This document shows, in pieces, positions 35,683 to 44,355 of a DNA stretch of 64,000 nucleotides. The stretch lies in the NCBI RefSeq assembly GCF_042684585.1, contig NZ_JBHULS010000002.1:372001-436000 (forward strand). The letters run 5' to 3'. The position numbers were made by a program, and so were the translations under genes. The DNA is from Algorimicrobium sediminis. Lineage in GTDB: Bacteria > Bacteroidota > Bacteroidia > Flavobacteriales > Flavobacteriaceae. The number at the start of each line of letters is the position of its first letter. The first letter of the stretch is position 1. Below the pieces are notes generated by a model. It did not search any database and was not told the origin of the DNA. It saw only the letters and a list, made by a program, of their open reading frames with translations.

Positions 35683-35994
35683 ATGGAACAGAAAAAACCT
35701 TATTACGCGGTTATTTTTACTTCTAAACAAACCAAAAATATAGCAGGCTATGCCGGAATGACAGAATTTATGGAGCGCCTAGCTAAAGAGCAACCAGGAT
35801 TTTTGGGTATGGAATCGGCTAGAGATACCATAGGTATTACGGTAAGTAATTGGGAAAGTTTAGAGGCCATAAAAAACTGGAAACAACAAAGTCAGCATAT
35901 ACTTGCCCAACAAAAAGGTCGCGAAAACTGGTATAATTGGTACCATGTACGTATTTGTAAAGTAGCGCACGAATACGAATTCCACCGCGAATAA
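35683..35994 (+). CDS. Antibiotic-biosynthesis-monooxygenase (ABM) fold protein
   Basis: This 103-residue dimeric alpha/beta-barrel-type protein has the ABM layout: YYAVIFTSKQT, then YAGMTEFMERLAKEQPGFLGMESARD, then ITVSNWESLEAIKNWKQQSQH and YNWYHVRICKV. Such proteins include heme-degrading and quinol-oxidising enzymes and many with unknown substrates. It lies inside the A2M-pbpC unit (9 bp after the first, 9 bp before the second). The substrate is unknown and the link to the envelope module is positional only. Confidence 0.88.
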   Translation: MEQKKPYYAVIFTSKQTKNIAGYAGMTEFMERLAKEQPGFLGMESARDTIGITVSNWESLEAIKNWKQQSQHILAQQKGRENWYNWYHVRICKVAHEYEFHRE

Positions 35995-36003
35995 GTGGCT
36001 TAT

Positions 36004-38355
36004 ATGAAACAAATTGCCACATATATAAAAACGCATAAACTAAAAATGGGCGTGCTTGGCGTTTTATTAATAGCCTATTATGTCTGTTTACCCAAACACT
36101 TGTTTTCAGACCCTACAGCCACGGTAATTACAAGTAAAAACAACCAGCTTTTAGGTGCTAAAATTGCAGCTGATGGCCAGTGGCGTTTTCCGCAAAACGA
36201 CTCGGTTCCTGAAAAATTTAAGGCCTGTATTTTGGCTTTTGAAGACGCTTACTTTTACAAACACCCAGGATTTAATCCGGTTTCCATTTTTAAAGCTTTT
36301 AAAGCCAATTTAAAGTCCAACGGTATTACACGAGGTGGAAGTACCATTACCCAGCAAGTTATTAGACTATCCAGAAAAGGCCAAGATAGGACCTATTTTG
36401 AAAAAGGCATTGAAATTATTTTAGCTACCCGTTTGGAACTTCGTGAAAGCAAAGATCAAATTTTAGCCTATTACGCTAGCAACGCACCTTTTGGTGGCAA
36501 TGTGGTGGGACTTGATGCGGCCTCCTGGCGGTATTTTAATCGGGATGCAAAACAACTATCGTGGGCAGAACACGCCACTTTAGCCGTGTTACCCAATGCA
36601 CCAAGTTTAATTTACCCCGGAAAAAATCAGGAACAACTGCGTAATAAACGCAATCGTTTACTTAAAAAATTACTAGACAATGCAACCATCGATTCTTTAA
36701 CCTATGCATTAGCCATTGCCGAAGATGTGCCTCAAAAACCCTTTGCTCTGCCACAATCAGCGCCACATTTACTGCAAAAAATTGCCAAAACACACGCAGG
36801 CAAACGGGTACAAACAACTGTAAATGCACATTTACAGAAACGCGTTAATCAGCTGGTAAAAACACATTACAACCAATTAAAGCAAAACAATATACACAAT
36901 GCAGCCGTACTAATTTTGGATGTAAAAACCAGAAATGTTTTGGCCTATGTTGGTAATACGCCTACCGATAAATGGCACCAAAAAGATGTAGATATTATTG
37001 ATAAACCCCGCAGTACGGGCAGCATTTTAAAGCCCTTTTTACACGCAGCCATGCTAGATGCAGGTAGCATACTTCCCAATACCTTGGTGGCAGATGTACC
37101 CACCCAATACGGCAGCTACCAACCTGAAAACTACAACCAAAGTTATGATGGCGCTGTGCCTGCCAGCAGGGCTTTGTCGCGCTCGTTAAATGTGCCGTCT
37201 GTACGGATGCTACAAGAATTTGGTTTAGATAGATTTTATCAATATTTGAAAAAATTAGAACTCAAAGATCTTTCGGAAACAGCTAATTATTACGGATTAT
37301 CGCTTATTTTAGGTGGGGCTGAAAGTAGTTTATGGGATTTGTGTAAAAGCTACGCATCGCTGTCGTCAACACTCAACCACTTTTCGGAAACATCCAGCGA
37401 ATATTTTAGTAATGAATTTATAGAGCCTATTTTCATAAACTCCGAAACAGCAAACTTCGGACAAAAAACAACCGAAAAAACGCTTTTCGATGCCGCATCT
37501 ATTTATTTAACTTACGACAGTTTAAAAACCGTAAACAGGCCAGAAGGCGATGATAATTGGGAGTTTTATGATGGTTCCAAACAAATAGCCTGGAAAACCG
37601 GCACCAGTTTTGGTTTTCGAGATGCTTGGGCAATTGGCAGCACAAAGGATTATGTTGTAGGCGTTTGGGTTGGGAATGCCGATGGCGAAGGCAGACCAGG
37701 ATTGGTGGGCGTGCAAACTGCAGCTCCCATTTTATTTGATGTGTTTAAGCTGCTACCAAATAGCAATTGGTTTTCAAAACCTTTTGATGAGATGCAGCAG
37801 GTGGCTATTTGCAAACAAAGTGGCCATCGGGCTGCGCCAAATTGCCCTGATGTGCTAGCTGAATACATTCAAATTTCAGGTTTAAAAACCAAACCTTGTC
37901 CGTATCATGTGTTGGTTCATTTAAACAGCTCTGCACAATTTCAAGTCAATTCATCTTGCGAGCCTGTAGCAAACATTTTGCATAAACCCTGGTTTGTATT
38001 GCCGCCATTAATGGGCTATTACTACAAAACCAAAAATCCGTTTTACAAACCCTTACCACCTTTTAGAGCAGACTGCTTGGGCCAAAATGCTGTTTCCATG
38101 GAATTTATTTATCCTAATAACAACAACACCCTATTCCTACCAAAAGATTTTGGCGGAAAAACCAATGAACTGGTTTTAAAAATAGCACATTCCAAACCTG
38201 AAACCACCGTATTTTGGTATTTAAATGAACAGTTTTTAGGGAGTACACAAGATATTCATGAGTTTGGAATCCTTCCCAAAAAAGGAAAACATTTGCTAAC
38301 GGTTGTGGACACCTATGGTAATGAGGCGAAGCGTTGGATTACTATTTCGGAATAA
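36004..38355 (+). CDS. pbpC: Penicillin-binding protein 1C (bifunctional peptidoglycan synthase)
   Basis: I place the start at the ATG at 36004, not the in-frame GTG at 35995, because MKQIATYIK leads directly to the membrane anchor (about residues 16-33). The transglycosylase domain (about 50-215) has FEDAYFYKHPGFNP and GGSTITQQVIRLSR. The transpeptidase domain has STGSILKPFLH (active Ser in the SxxK motif), a SRSLN motif and KTGTS. The C-terminal BiPBP_C domain is present (from about 690, FIYPNNNNTLFLPKDF). The product is 783 residues. Downstream of the alpha-2-macroglobulin gene it forms the conserved envelope-defence module. Confidence 0.93.
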   Translation: MKQIATYIKTHKLKMGVLGVLLIAYYVCLPKHLFSDPTATVITSKNNQLLGAKIAADGQWRFPQNDSVPEKFKACILAFEDAYFYKHPGFNPVSIFKAFKANLKSNGITRGGSTITQQVIRLSRKGQDRTYFEKGIEIILATRLELRESKDQILAYYASNAPFGGNVVGLDAASWRYFNRDAKQLSWAEHATLAVLPNAPSLIYPGKNQEQLRNKRNRLLKKLLDNATIDSLTYALAIAEDVPQKPFALPQSAPHLLQKIAKTHAGKRVQTTVNAHLQKRVNQLVKTHYNQLKQNNIHNAAVLILDVKTRNVLAYVGNTPTDKWHQKDVDIIDKPRSTGSILKPFLHAAMLDAGSILPNTLVADVPTQYGSYQPENYNQSYDGAVPASRALSRSLNVPSVRMLQEFGLDRFYQYLKKLELKDLSETANYYGLSLILGGAESSLWDLCKSYASLSSTLNHFSETSSEYFSNEFIEPIFINSETANFGQKTTEKTLFDAASIYLTYDSLKTVNRPEGDDNWEFYDGSKQIAWKTGTSFGFRDAWAIGSTKDYVVGVWVGNADGEGRPGLVGVQTAAPILFDVFKLLPNSNWFSKPFDEMQQVAICKQSGHRAAPNCPDVLAEYIQISGLKTKPCPYHVLVHLNSSAQFQVNSSCEPVANILHKPWFVLPPLMGYYYKTKNPFYKPLPPFRADCLGQNAVSMEFIYPNNNNTLFLPKDFGGKTNELVLKIAHSKPETTVFWYLNEQFLGSTQDIHEFGILPKKGKHLLTVVDTYGNEAKRWITISE

Positions 38356-38429
38356 ACCTGTTTTAAAATTAACCAAAAGCATCCCATTTACGACGATTGC
38401 CGTTATTATAACACAAACACCCTATTTGG

Positions 38430-38897
38430 TTACCAAGTAGTGTATGGCTGCTTACTTAGTTGCGAATTGTAGTACCTAACATCTCCGGTTACTTCTTTTC
38501 CGAGCCATTTGGGTTTTTCAAAGGTTTCATTTGGGTGCGAAAGTTCTACTTCAGCAACAATTAATCCGGCATTTTCACCAAAAAACTCATCTACTTCAAA
38601 AACATGGTTGCCAACAGCCACCCGGTGCCGTATTTTATCAATTACGCCAACCTCGCATAAGGCTAGTAACGCTTCGGCATCTGATTTAGAAATTTCTTTT
38701 TCCCACTCAAAACGCGATAAGCCGTTATCTGAAGAAGCGCCCTTAACGGTTATAAAGCCGTTAGTATCTTGTAACCGGATGCGCACAGTACGCGCTTTAT
38801 CGGTGTTTAAAAAACCTTGTTTTATGCGTGTTTTACTGGTTGCATCGGTTTTAAATTGCTGCGAATGGACTAAAAATTTACGTTCTATTTCAATCAT
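38430..38897 (-). CDS. CYTH domain protein (triphosphate-processing tunnel enzyme)
   Basis: This 155-residue protein begins MIEIERKFLV, the ExExK signature of the CYTH family, with KTRIKQGFLN, VRIRLQDTNGFITVKG and EWEKEI strands and EVDEFFG as in NE0304-like tunnel enzymes. These hydrolyse triphosphates, and some are adenylate cyclases. The true substrate is unknown. It follows the NAD(P)-binding gene by 32 bp on the same strand. Confidence 0.92.
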   Translation of the reverse strand: MIEIERKFLVHSQQFKTDATSKTRIKQGFLNTDKARTVRIRLQDTNGFITVKGASSDNGLSRFEWEKEISKSDAEALLALCEVGVIDKIRHRVAVGNHVFEVDEFFGENAGLIVAEVELSHPNETFEKPKWLGKEVTGDVRYYNSQLSKQPYTTW

Positions 38898-38929
38898 AAT
38901 TTACCTAGTTGCTTAAAGCGAAAACCCAT

Positions 38930-39589
38930 TTACTGGTTAACAATGTGTTTAATATCATCGGAAACAATCCTGTTGGCGGGATACTGGTTATTATCTAGAA
39001 TTACCATACAAGCAGCTATCGTTTCGGGCTTTATACTCTTGTATTTAGCCAAGGCGCCAATTAAAAACGGATTTAAAAACCGCATCACTATTTTACCGAA
39101 ATCTTCACCCAAACGTTTTTCCTTGCGTTTGCCGCAAATTAAAGAAGGTTGCAGTATATAGGTGTGCGTAATTTGCTCCGCCAAAACAGCAGCTTCCATC
39201 CTGCCTTTGGTTCGGCTATAAAACACCTTGCTATGAATATCTGCGCCTAAAGCCGAAATAACAATAAAAGTTTTAATGCCATTTTCTTTAGCAATTTCGG
39301 CAGCGGCAACTGGAATACCATAATCTATTTTTAAATAGGTTTCCTTATTGGGTGTTTTCGCTTTAGTGGTACCTATGCAACAAAATACAACATGGGCTGT
39401 AAACTGTTCGCGATGCGTTTTTAAATTGAATAAATCTACCAAATGTTCTTCAATTTTTGGGTTGGATATGCCGCAGGAACGTCTGGAAAACAACTTAATT
39501 TTACTGTACCTGGAATCGGCTAAAAGTTGCTGTAACAGCAACCCTCCCGTTAAGCCAGTTGCCCCCAAAATAATAGCCGTTTTGCCCAT
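38930..39589 (-). CDS. NAD(P)H-binding Rossmann protein (HTATIP2/YwnB-like)
   Basis: This 219-residue Rossmann-fold protein has the dinucleotide-binding motif ILGATGLTGGLLLQQLL at the N-terminus (residues 7-23). The FCCIGTTKAKTPNKE segment and the YSRTKGRMEAAV helix are typical of atypical SDRs of the HTATIP2/CC3 kind. It diverges from dinB, with 41 bp between start codons. The region contains the self-complementary TAAATTTA, which is one base off the -7 consensus on both strands. The substrate is unknown. Confidence 0.88.
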   Translation of the reverse strand: MGKTAIILGATGLTGGLLLQQLLADSRYSKIKLFSRRSCGISNPKIEEHLVDLFNLKTHREQFTAHVVFCCIGTTKAKTPNKETYLKIDYGIPVAAAEIAKENGIKTFIVISALGADIHSKVFYSRTKGRMEAAVLAEQITHTYILQPSLICGKRKEKRLGEDFGKIVMRFLNPFLIGALAKYKSIKPETIAACMVILDNNQYPANRIVSDDIKHIVNQ

Positions 39590-39630
39590 AATAATCTGTT
39601 TATATGCTAAAGATATTATAAATTTACAGT

Positions 39631-40734
39631 ATGCCAGACACTTTTCCTATTAGAAAAATTATTCATGTGGATATGGATGCGTTTTATGCCTCTGTTGAGC
39701 AGTTGGACAATCCGGAATTACGAGGAAAACCAATTGCTGTAGGTGGAGGTGGCAACCGCGGTGTGGTGAGTGCTGCTAGTTACGAAGCCCGAAAGTTTGG
39801 TGTTAAAAGTGCTATGAGCGGCATGCTAGCACAGCGGTTGTGTCCAGACTTACTATTTGTTCCTACCCGTTTTGATAGGTACCGCGAAATATCGAAACAA
39901 GTGCGAGCTATTTTTTATGAGTATACCAATTTGGTGGAACCACTTTCTCTGGATGAAGCCTACCTAGACGTTACTGAAAACAAAAAAGGTAATCCCAGTG
40001 CTAGCCTAATAGCCCAAGAAATACGCAGTCGCATACACAAGGAAATAGGGATTACTGCTTCTGCAGGAATTTCCATTAATAAATTTATTGCCAAAGTTGC
40101 CAGCGATTACAACAAACCCAACGGACAAAAAACCGTAAACCCCGAAGACGTTTTACCATTTTTAGAAGCCTTAGATATCCGTAAATTTTATGGCGTTGGG
40201 AAAGTAACGGCCGAGAAAATGTACCAATTGGGTATTTTTACTGGAGCCGATTTAAAGTCGAAAACCATTGACTATCTAGACACCCATTTTGGTAAATCTG
40301 GACGTTTTTATTACCATGTGGTTCGTGGTATTCACACCAGCGAAGTAAAACCCAATCGCATTCGGAAATCCTTGGCTGCAGAACGGACGTTTAGCGAAAA
40401 CTTATCGTCTGAAATATTTATGCTCGAAAAATTAGAACATATTGCCAATGAAGTGTCCAACCGCTTAAAAAAAAGCAATATTGCTGGAAAAACAGTAACA
40501 CTTAAAATAAAATACAGCGATTTTACAATGCAAACACGAAGTAAAACGCTGCCTTATTTTATAAGCGATGCCCAAGTAATTTTAGAAACAGCAAAAGACT
40601 TGTTATATCAAGAAAGCATGCAAAACTCGGTGCGGTTATTAGGAATTTCGTTAGCCAACCTAAACACCCATAAAAAAGCCAAAAAACCGGAAGAAAACAA
40701 AACCGTTAGTGTGCAATTAAAGTTTGCCTTTTAG
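39631..40734 (+). CDS. dinB: DNA polymerase IV (Y-family, lesion bypass)
   Basis: This 367-residue protein has the palm-domain catalytic motifs IHVDMDAFYASVEQ (residues 11-24) and SLDEAYLDVT (about 107-116). Next come ASAGISINKFIAKVASDYNKPNGQ in the fingers/thumb region, the HhH motif FYGVGKVTAEKMYQLGI and a C-terminal little-finger domain. It ends shortly before the response-regulator gene (65 bp), which has its own promoter. No LexA-like box was seen in the 41-bp upstream region. Confidence 0.95.
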   Translation: MPDTFPIRKIIHVDMDAFYASVEQLDNPELRGKPIAVGGGGNRGVVSAASYEARKFGVKSAMSGMLAQRLCPDLLFVPTRFDRYREISKQVRAIFYEYTNLVEPLSLDEAYLDVTENKKGNPSASLIAQEIRSRIHKEIGITASAGISINKFIAKVASDYNKPNGQKTVNPEDVLPFLEALDIRKFYGVGKVTAEKMYQLGIFTGADLKSKTIDYLDTHFGKSGRFYYHVVRGIHTSEVKPNRIRKSLAAERTFSENLSSEIFMLEKLEHIANEVSNRLKKSNIAGKTVTLKIKYSDFTMQTRSKTLPYFISDAQVILETAKDLLYQESMQNSVRLLGISLANLNTHKKAKKPEENKTVSVQLKFAF

Positions 40735-40760
40735 AAAAAAGTAATTGGGCACCGTGTAAA

Positions 40761-40777
40761 TTCCCATTTCTTTCCCA
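40761..40777 (+). promoter_or_regulatory. 11-bp-period direct repeat upstream of the response regulator
   Basis: TTCCCA occurs at 40761-40766 and again at 40772-40777, exactly one helical turn apart (period 11), as for OmpR/PhoB-family binding sites. A -7-like element TATTTTTA follows at 40788-40795. The same arrangement occurs at 42878-42893 upstream of the PepSY-like gene. Confidence 0.65.
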
Positions 40778-40799
40778 AGTTTAATTGTATTTTTATAGC

Positions 40800-41477
40800 A
40801 TGAAAATTTTAATTATCGAAGACGAAAAAGCACTGCGCGAAACCCTGGTAAGTTCTTTACAAAAAGAGCAGTATGTGGTGGAGGTAGCAGATACCATATT
40901 AGTAGCCGAAGAAAAAATTGCGCTTTACGATTACGATTGCATTTTGCTGGATATTATGTTGCCAGATGGCAGTGGTTTGGATTTACTGGAAAAATTAAAA
41001 CAACTAGGAAAATCGGAAAATGTAATTATTATATCTGCTAAAAATGCTTTGGACGATAAATTAAAAGGTTTGGAATTAGGTGCCGACGATTATTTAACCA
41101 AACCCTTTCATATTGCGGAACTAAACGCCCGTATAAAAGCCGTGCTGCGCCGTAAAAATTTAGATGGAAAAAACAGTATTGATATAGGAAATGTTGTTTT
41201 CGATATAACCGAACGTACTTTAACTGTTGCTAGCCAAAACATTCATTTAAACCGAAAAGAGTTCGATATTTTAAACTATTTTTTGCTTAATAAAAACCGG
41301 TTAATAACCAAAACAGCCTTGGCGGAATATGTATGGGGCGATCAGGTAGACCAAGCAGATAATTTCGATTTTATTTACTATCAAATTAAAAACTTGCGCA
41401 AAAAACTACAGGATGCACAAGCAGATATTGCTATAGAATCCGTGTATGGTGTAGGCTATAAATTGGTGGCATTATGA
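40800..41477 (+). CDS. OmpR-family response regulator
   Basis: I chose the ATG at 40800, since MKILIIEDEK is the canonical receiver start; the frame continues 5 codons upstream from a TTG with no support. The 225-residue product has a receiver domain with the phospho-acceptor D51 (ILLDIML) and conserved Lys in YLTKPF. It also has a winged-helix domain (about 130-225) with LNRKEFDILNYFLLNKNRLITKTALAEYVWGD. It overlaps the sensor kinase by 4 bp. A repeated TTCCCA pair upstream suggests autoregulation. Confidence 0.95.
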   Translation: MKILIIEDEKALRETLVSSLQKEQYVVEVADTILVAEEKIALYDYDCILLDIMLPDGSGLDLLEKLKQLGKSENVIIISAKNALDDKLKGLELGADDYLTKPFHIAELNARIKAVLRRKNLDGKNSIDIGNVVFDITERTLTVASQNIHLNRKEFDILNYFLLNKNRLITKTALAEYVWGDQVDQADNFDFIYYQIKNLRKKLQDAQADIAIESVYGVGYKLVAL

Positions 41478-42745
41478 AACTCTTAAACCAATCGCTTATT
41501 TACATGGCCGTTACCTTTTTTATAATAATTGGGGTGTGGTCTGTTATTTTTTATTTTAACTTAAAAGATGAAATTCGCGATAGTATTGACGACGGTTTAG
41601 ACAATAACAAATTACTAATTATTCAGAAAGTAAAAACCGACTCTACCTTATTACTTCAACGAGAGTTTGGTGGCAATAATTTTGAAATCCATCCCCTTTC
41701 TAAAGAGAAAGCATTGACCATAACCGATGTATTCCGAGACACCTTAATGTACCGGCAAAATGAAGACGATTTGGAGCCGGTGCGTATTTTACATTCAGCA
41801 TTTCAGCACAATAATCAGTATTACCGCCTAAAAGTTATTTCGTCTTTAGTGGAAGAAGACGATTTAATTGAAGATTCTTTTTGGAGTGTGGTTACGCTAT
41901 TTTTAATTCTAGTAAGCAGTATTATCCTTATAAACAATGTTATTTTAAAACGTGTTTGGAATCCGTTTTACGACATACTAAACCGGCTAAAAGCTTACCG
42001 TTTGGACAAAAACAGTGGCGCTTTAAATGTCCGCACAAACACTAAAGAGTTTACGGAGCTTCAAAACGCATCCAACGCTTTAATTGCACACGCCAAGGAG
42101 GCTTATTTATCGCAAAAGCAGTTTACCGAAAATGCATCGCACGAGCTCCAAACCCCATTAGCTATTATTAGGAATAAGTTAGAATTACTTTTAGAATCGG
42201 AAAACTTAAACCAAACCGATGCCCAAAGTATCGCGGAAGTAATACAAATGGCCGAGCGCTTAACGCTTTTAAACAAATCATTATTACTACTCGCTAAAAT
42301 TGACAACAAACAGTTTCCAAATGAAACAGATGTAGCACTGGAACCGGTTAGCAATACGATTTTAGAAAATTTTCAGGATTTTGCCGATTTTAAAGCCATT
42401 CAAATAACGAAACATATTAGTAGTAACGTTACCGTTTTTATGGATCCAGCACTAGCAGACATTTTAATTTCAAACTTAATAAAAAATGCTATTTTCCACA
42501 ATAAAACAGGTGGCACTGTGCACCTAGAACTTACCGCTACCTATTTTCGTATTTGTAATTCGGGTTCCCAATTAGGTTTAGATGCCCAAAGCATTTTTAA
42601 TAGATTTGAAAAAGATGCCTCCAAAACAAAAAGTACCGGATTAGGGCTTGCTATATGCAAGGCTATTTGCCAACTGTACAATTTTGATATGCGCTACACG
42701 TTTGAAAATAATTTGCATTGTTTTTTAGTAACATTTAAAAAATAA
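41474..42745 (+). CDS. Sensor histidine kinase
   Basis: This 423-residue kinase has two membrane helices (about 10-30 and 137-158) that bound a sensor domain of about 105 residues with no recognised fold. A HAMP-like segment follows (about 159-205), then the HisKA phospho-acceptor H223 in ENASHELQTPLAI and an ATPase domain with the N-box NLIKNAIFHN and G-box STGLGLAICKAI. It is co-translated with the regulator. The genes downstream encode secreted PepSY-like proteins, so an envelope or ionic signal is a reasonable guess. Confidence 0.94.
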   Translation: MKLLNQSLIYMAVTFFIIIGVWSVIFYFNLKDEIRDSIDDGLDNNKLLIIQKVKTDSTLLLQREFGGNNFEIHPLSKEKALTITDVFRDTLMYRQNEDDLEPVRILHSAFQHNNQYYRLKVISSLVEEDDLIEDSFWSVVTLFLILVSSIILINNVILKRVWNPFYDILNRLKAYRLDKNSGALNVRTNTKEFTELQNASNALIAHAKEAYLSQKQFTENASHELQTPLAIIRNKLELLLESENLNQTDAQSIAEVIQMAERLTLLNKSLLLLAKIDNKQFPNETDVALEPVSNTILENFQDFADFKAIQITKHISSNVTVFMDPALADILISNLIKNAIFHNKTGGTVHLELTATYFRICNSGSQLGLDAQSIFNRFEKDASKTKSTGLGLAICKAICQLYNFDMRYTFENNLHCFLVTFKK

Positions 42746-42877
42746 CCACCTCTAAAACGCTTTTTACAAATAACAGTTGTTGTTTTTTTAACACCTCAAC
42801 ATGTTTAAAAACAACTAATTAGCACACCCAAAAGCCGTTTAGCATTTTTTAAAAAAAATTAAGCCACTGGTTAAAAA

Positions 42878-42912
42878 TTCCAATTTCTTTCCAGATTTGG
42901 CAGCTACATTTG
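42878..42912 (+). promoter_or_regulatory. Promoter of the PepSY-like operon with response-regulator repeats
   Basis: TTCCA at 42878-42882 and 42889-42893 repeat with period 11. They are followed by the exact -7 element TACATTTG at 42905-42912. The block ATTTCTTTCC common to both sites also occurs upstream of the response regulator (40767-40776 against 42883-42892). Confidence 0.65.
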
Positions 42913-42934
42913 TACTATAAATAAAACATAAGAT

Positions 42935-43375
42935 ATGAAAACATTACAACTAATAATGCTTTGTTTAGCCATAACCGGATCGGCAATAGCGCAAGACCTA
43001 AATCCAGATCAAGTGCCATCGGTAATACTAAATAGTTTTAAGAAAGATTTTCCGAAAGCTAGCGATATAGAATGGGAACGCCAAGGCAACCAATATCAAG
43101 TAGAATTTGAGATAGGATTTTTTTCTGATTTCGAAGCTTGGTACGACACTTCCGGCAAACAAATACGCTATGCCGAAGATTTATGGAAACGCGATTTACC
43201 AGACGCTGTAAAGGCCACCATAAAACGCGACTATCCTGGCTTTCATATTGACGATGCCAAGAAATTTGTAGAAAACGATACGGTAAGTTATTGGCTAGAG
43301 ATAGAAAAAGGACGCCAGGAACACAAGCTGTTATTAAACACGGATGGAAAGTTAATTTCCACACCTAAAAAGTAA
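42935..43375 (+). CDS. Secreted PepSY-like domain protein
   Basis: This 146-residue protein has a signal peptide (MKTLQLIMLCLAITGSAIAQ). The mature part has two PepSY-like halves: VPSVILNSFKKDFPKASDIEWERQGNQYQVEFE and LPDAVKATIKRDYPGFHIDDAKKF. This is the putative beta-lactamase-inhibitor-like (PepSY_like, DUF2874) family of Bacteroidota, with no established activity. Its promoter carries the TTCC repeats shared with the response regulator, so it is a probable target of that two-component system. A paralogous lipoprotein follows. Confidence 0.88.
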   Translation: MKTLQLIMLCLAITGSAIAQDLNPDQVPSVILNSFKKDFPKASDIEWERQGNQYQVEFEIGFFSDFEAWYDTSGKQIRYAEDLWKRDLPDAVKATIKRDYPGFHIDDAKKFVENDTVSYWLEIEKGRQEHKLLLNTDGKLISTPKK

Positions 43376-43412
43376 GAAACCCACAACAAATATTTAATAA
43401 AAAAACAACAAC

Positions 43413-44264
43413 ATGAAAACTTTAAAATTAGTATTATTTGCTTTAGTAGCAACCGTAATGTCTTGTAGTAACGACGATAACGCCACATCTAATTACAACG
43501 CCGAGATGTTAAGCGACGCTCAAATTCCAAATGCCATAAAAACCTATGTAACCACGCATTTCCCAAGCAACACTATAAATTCTGCCTTAAAAGAAACCGT
43601 GAACAATACGGTTAGTTATGCGCTAAGTTTAACGGATAACGTAAATTTAAAATTTAACAGTGGTTATGCCGTTACTCAAATTGTAAGCAGACAGCCGCTT
43701 CCTAATACGGTAATTCCACAAGCCATTTTAGACTATGTGGCTACCAACTACCCAAATAACACCATTACAGATTGGGAATTGGACGATGACCACCAAGAGG
43801 TAGAACTAGATAATAACTTGGAATTAGAATTTACTTTAGATGGTGCATTTATTGGTATTGATACCGATGACGATGGCGAAGCAGACGATGAAGAAATTGT
43901 ACTAACACCAACTGAAATTCCAACAGCTATTACCGACTATATAAACACACATTTCCCTACCAACAACATAGTTTTAGCTACTAAAGAAATTGAAAATTTT
44001 GTAATTACTTACGATATAGATTTAAATGGAAACATAGAACTGGAATTTAACAGCACCTTTGAAATTACCAGTATAGAAAGCCTAACAGCCCTACCAAGCA
44101 CGGTTATTCCACAGGCTATTTTAGATTATTTGGTACAGAATTACCCAAACAATTTTGTAACAAGCTGGGAGCTAGAAGCCAACCACCAAGAAGTAGAATT
44201 GGATAATGACTTGGATTTGGAGTTTACCTTAACAGGTGAATTTATAAGAATTGATAACGATTAA
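43413..44264 (+). CDS. PepSY-like repeat lipoprotein
   Basis: This 283-residue lipoprotein (lipobox VMSC, Cys18) has four PepSY-like repeats in two long duplicated halves. IPNAIKTYVTTHFPSNTI...VIPQAILDYVATNYPNNTITDWEL...HQEVELDNNLELEFTL recurs in the second half with few changes. The halves are joined by the acidic DTDDDGEADDEE, which looks like a calcium-binding loop. It lies 37 bp after the first PepSY-like gene and has no promoter of its own that I can see. Surface-attached sensor or ligand of the kinase is one possibility. The function is unknown. Confidence 0.85.
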   Translation: MKTLKLVLFALVATVMSCSNDDNATSNYNAEMLSDAQIPNAIKTYVTTHFPSNTINSALKETVNNTVSYALSLTDNVNLKFNSGYAVTQIVSRQPLPNTVIPQAILDYVATNYPNNTITDWELDDDHQEVELDNNLELEFTLDGAFIGIDTDDDGEADDEEIVLTPTEIPTAITDYINTHFPTNNIVLATKEIENFVITYDIDLNGNIELEFNSTFEITSIESLTALPSTVIPQAILDYLVQNYPNNFVTSWELEANHQEVELDNDLDLEFTLTGEFIRIDND

Positions 44265-44298
44265 GTTAAAGGGCTGAAAACCTAAAACAAAACCCATT

Positions 44299-44338
44299 AA
44301 AAAAGCGATTATGATAGTCTTGTCATAATCGCTTTTTT
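44299..44338. terminator. Bidirectional terminator between the PepSY-like operon and pyk
   Basis: AAAAAAGCGATTATGA at 44299-44314 pairs perfectly (16 bp) with TCATAATCGCTTTTTT at 44323-44338 around an 8-nt loop. It serves both convergent transcripts. Confidence 0.95.
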
Positions 44339-44355
44339 CTTGTTTAAAACGCCGT

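Noticed and set aside
35995..36003. GTG start for pbpC
   Set aside because: The ATG at 36004 gives a normal PbpC N-terminus; the GTG adds only three residues directly after the preceding stop.
40785..40799. TTG start for the response regulator
   Set aside because: The ATG at 40800 is the canonical receiver start, and the predicted -7 element lies on the TTG segment.
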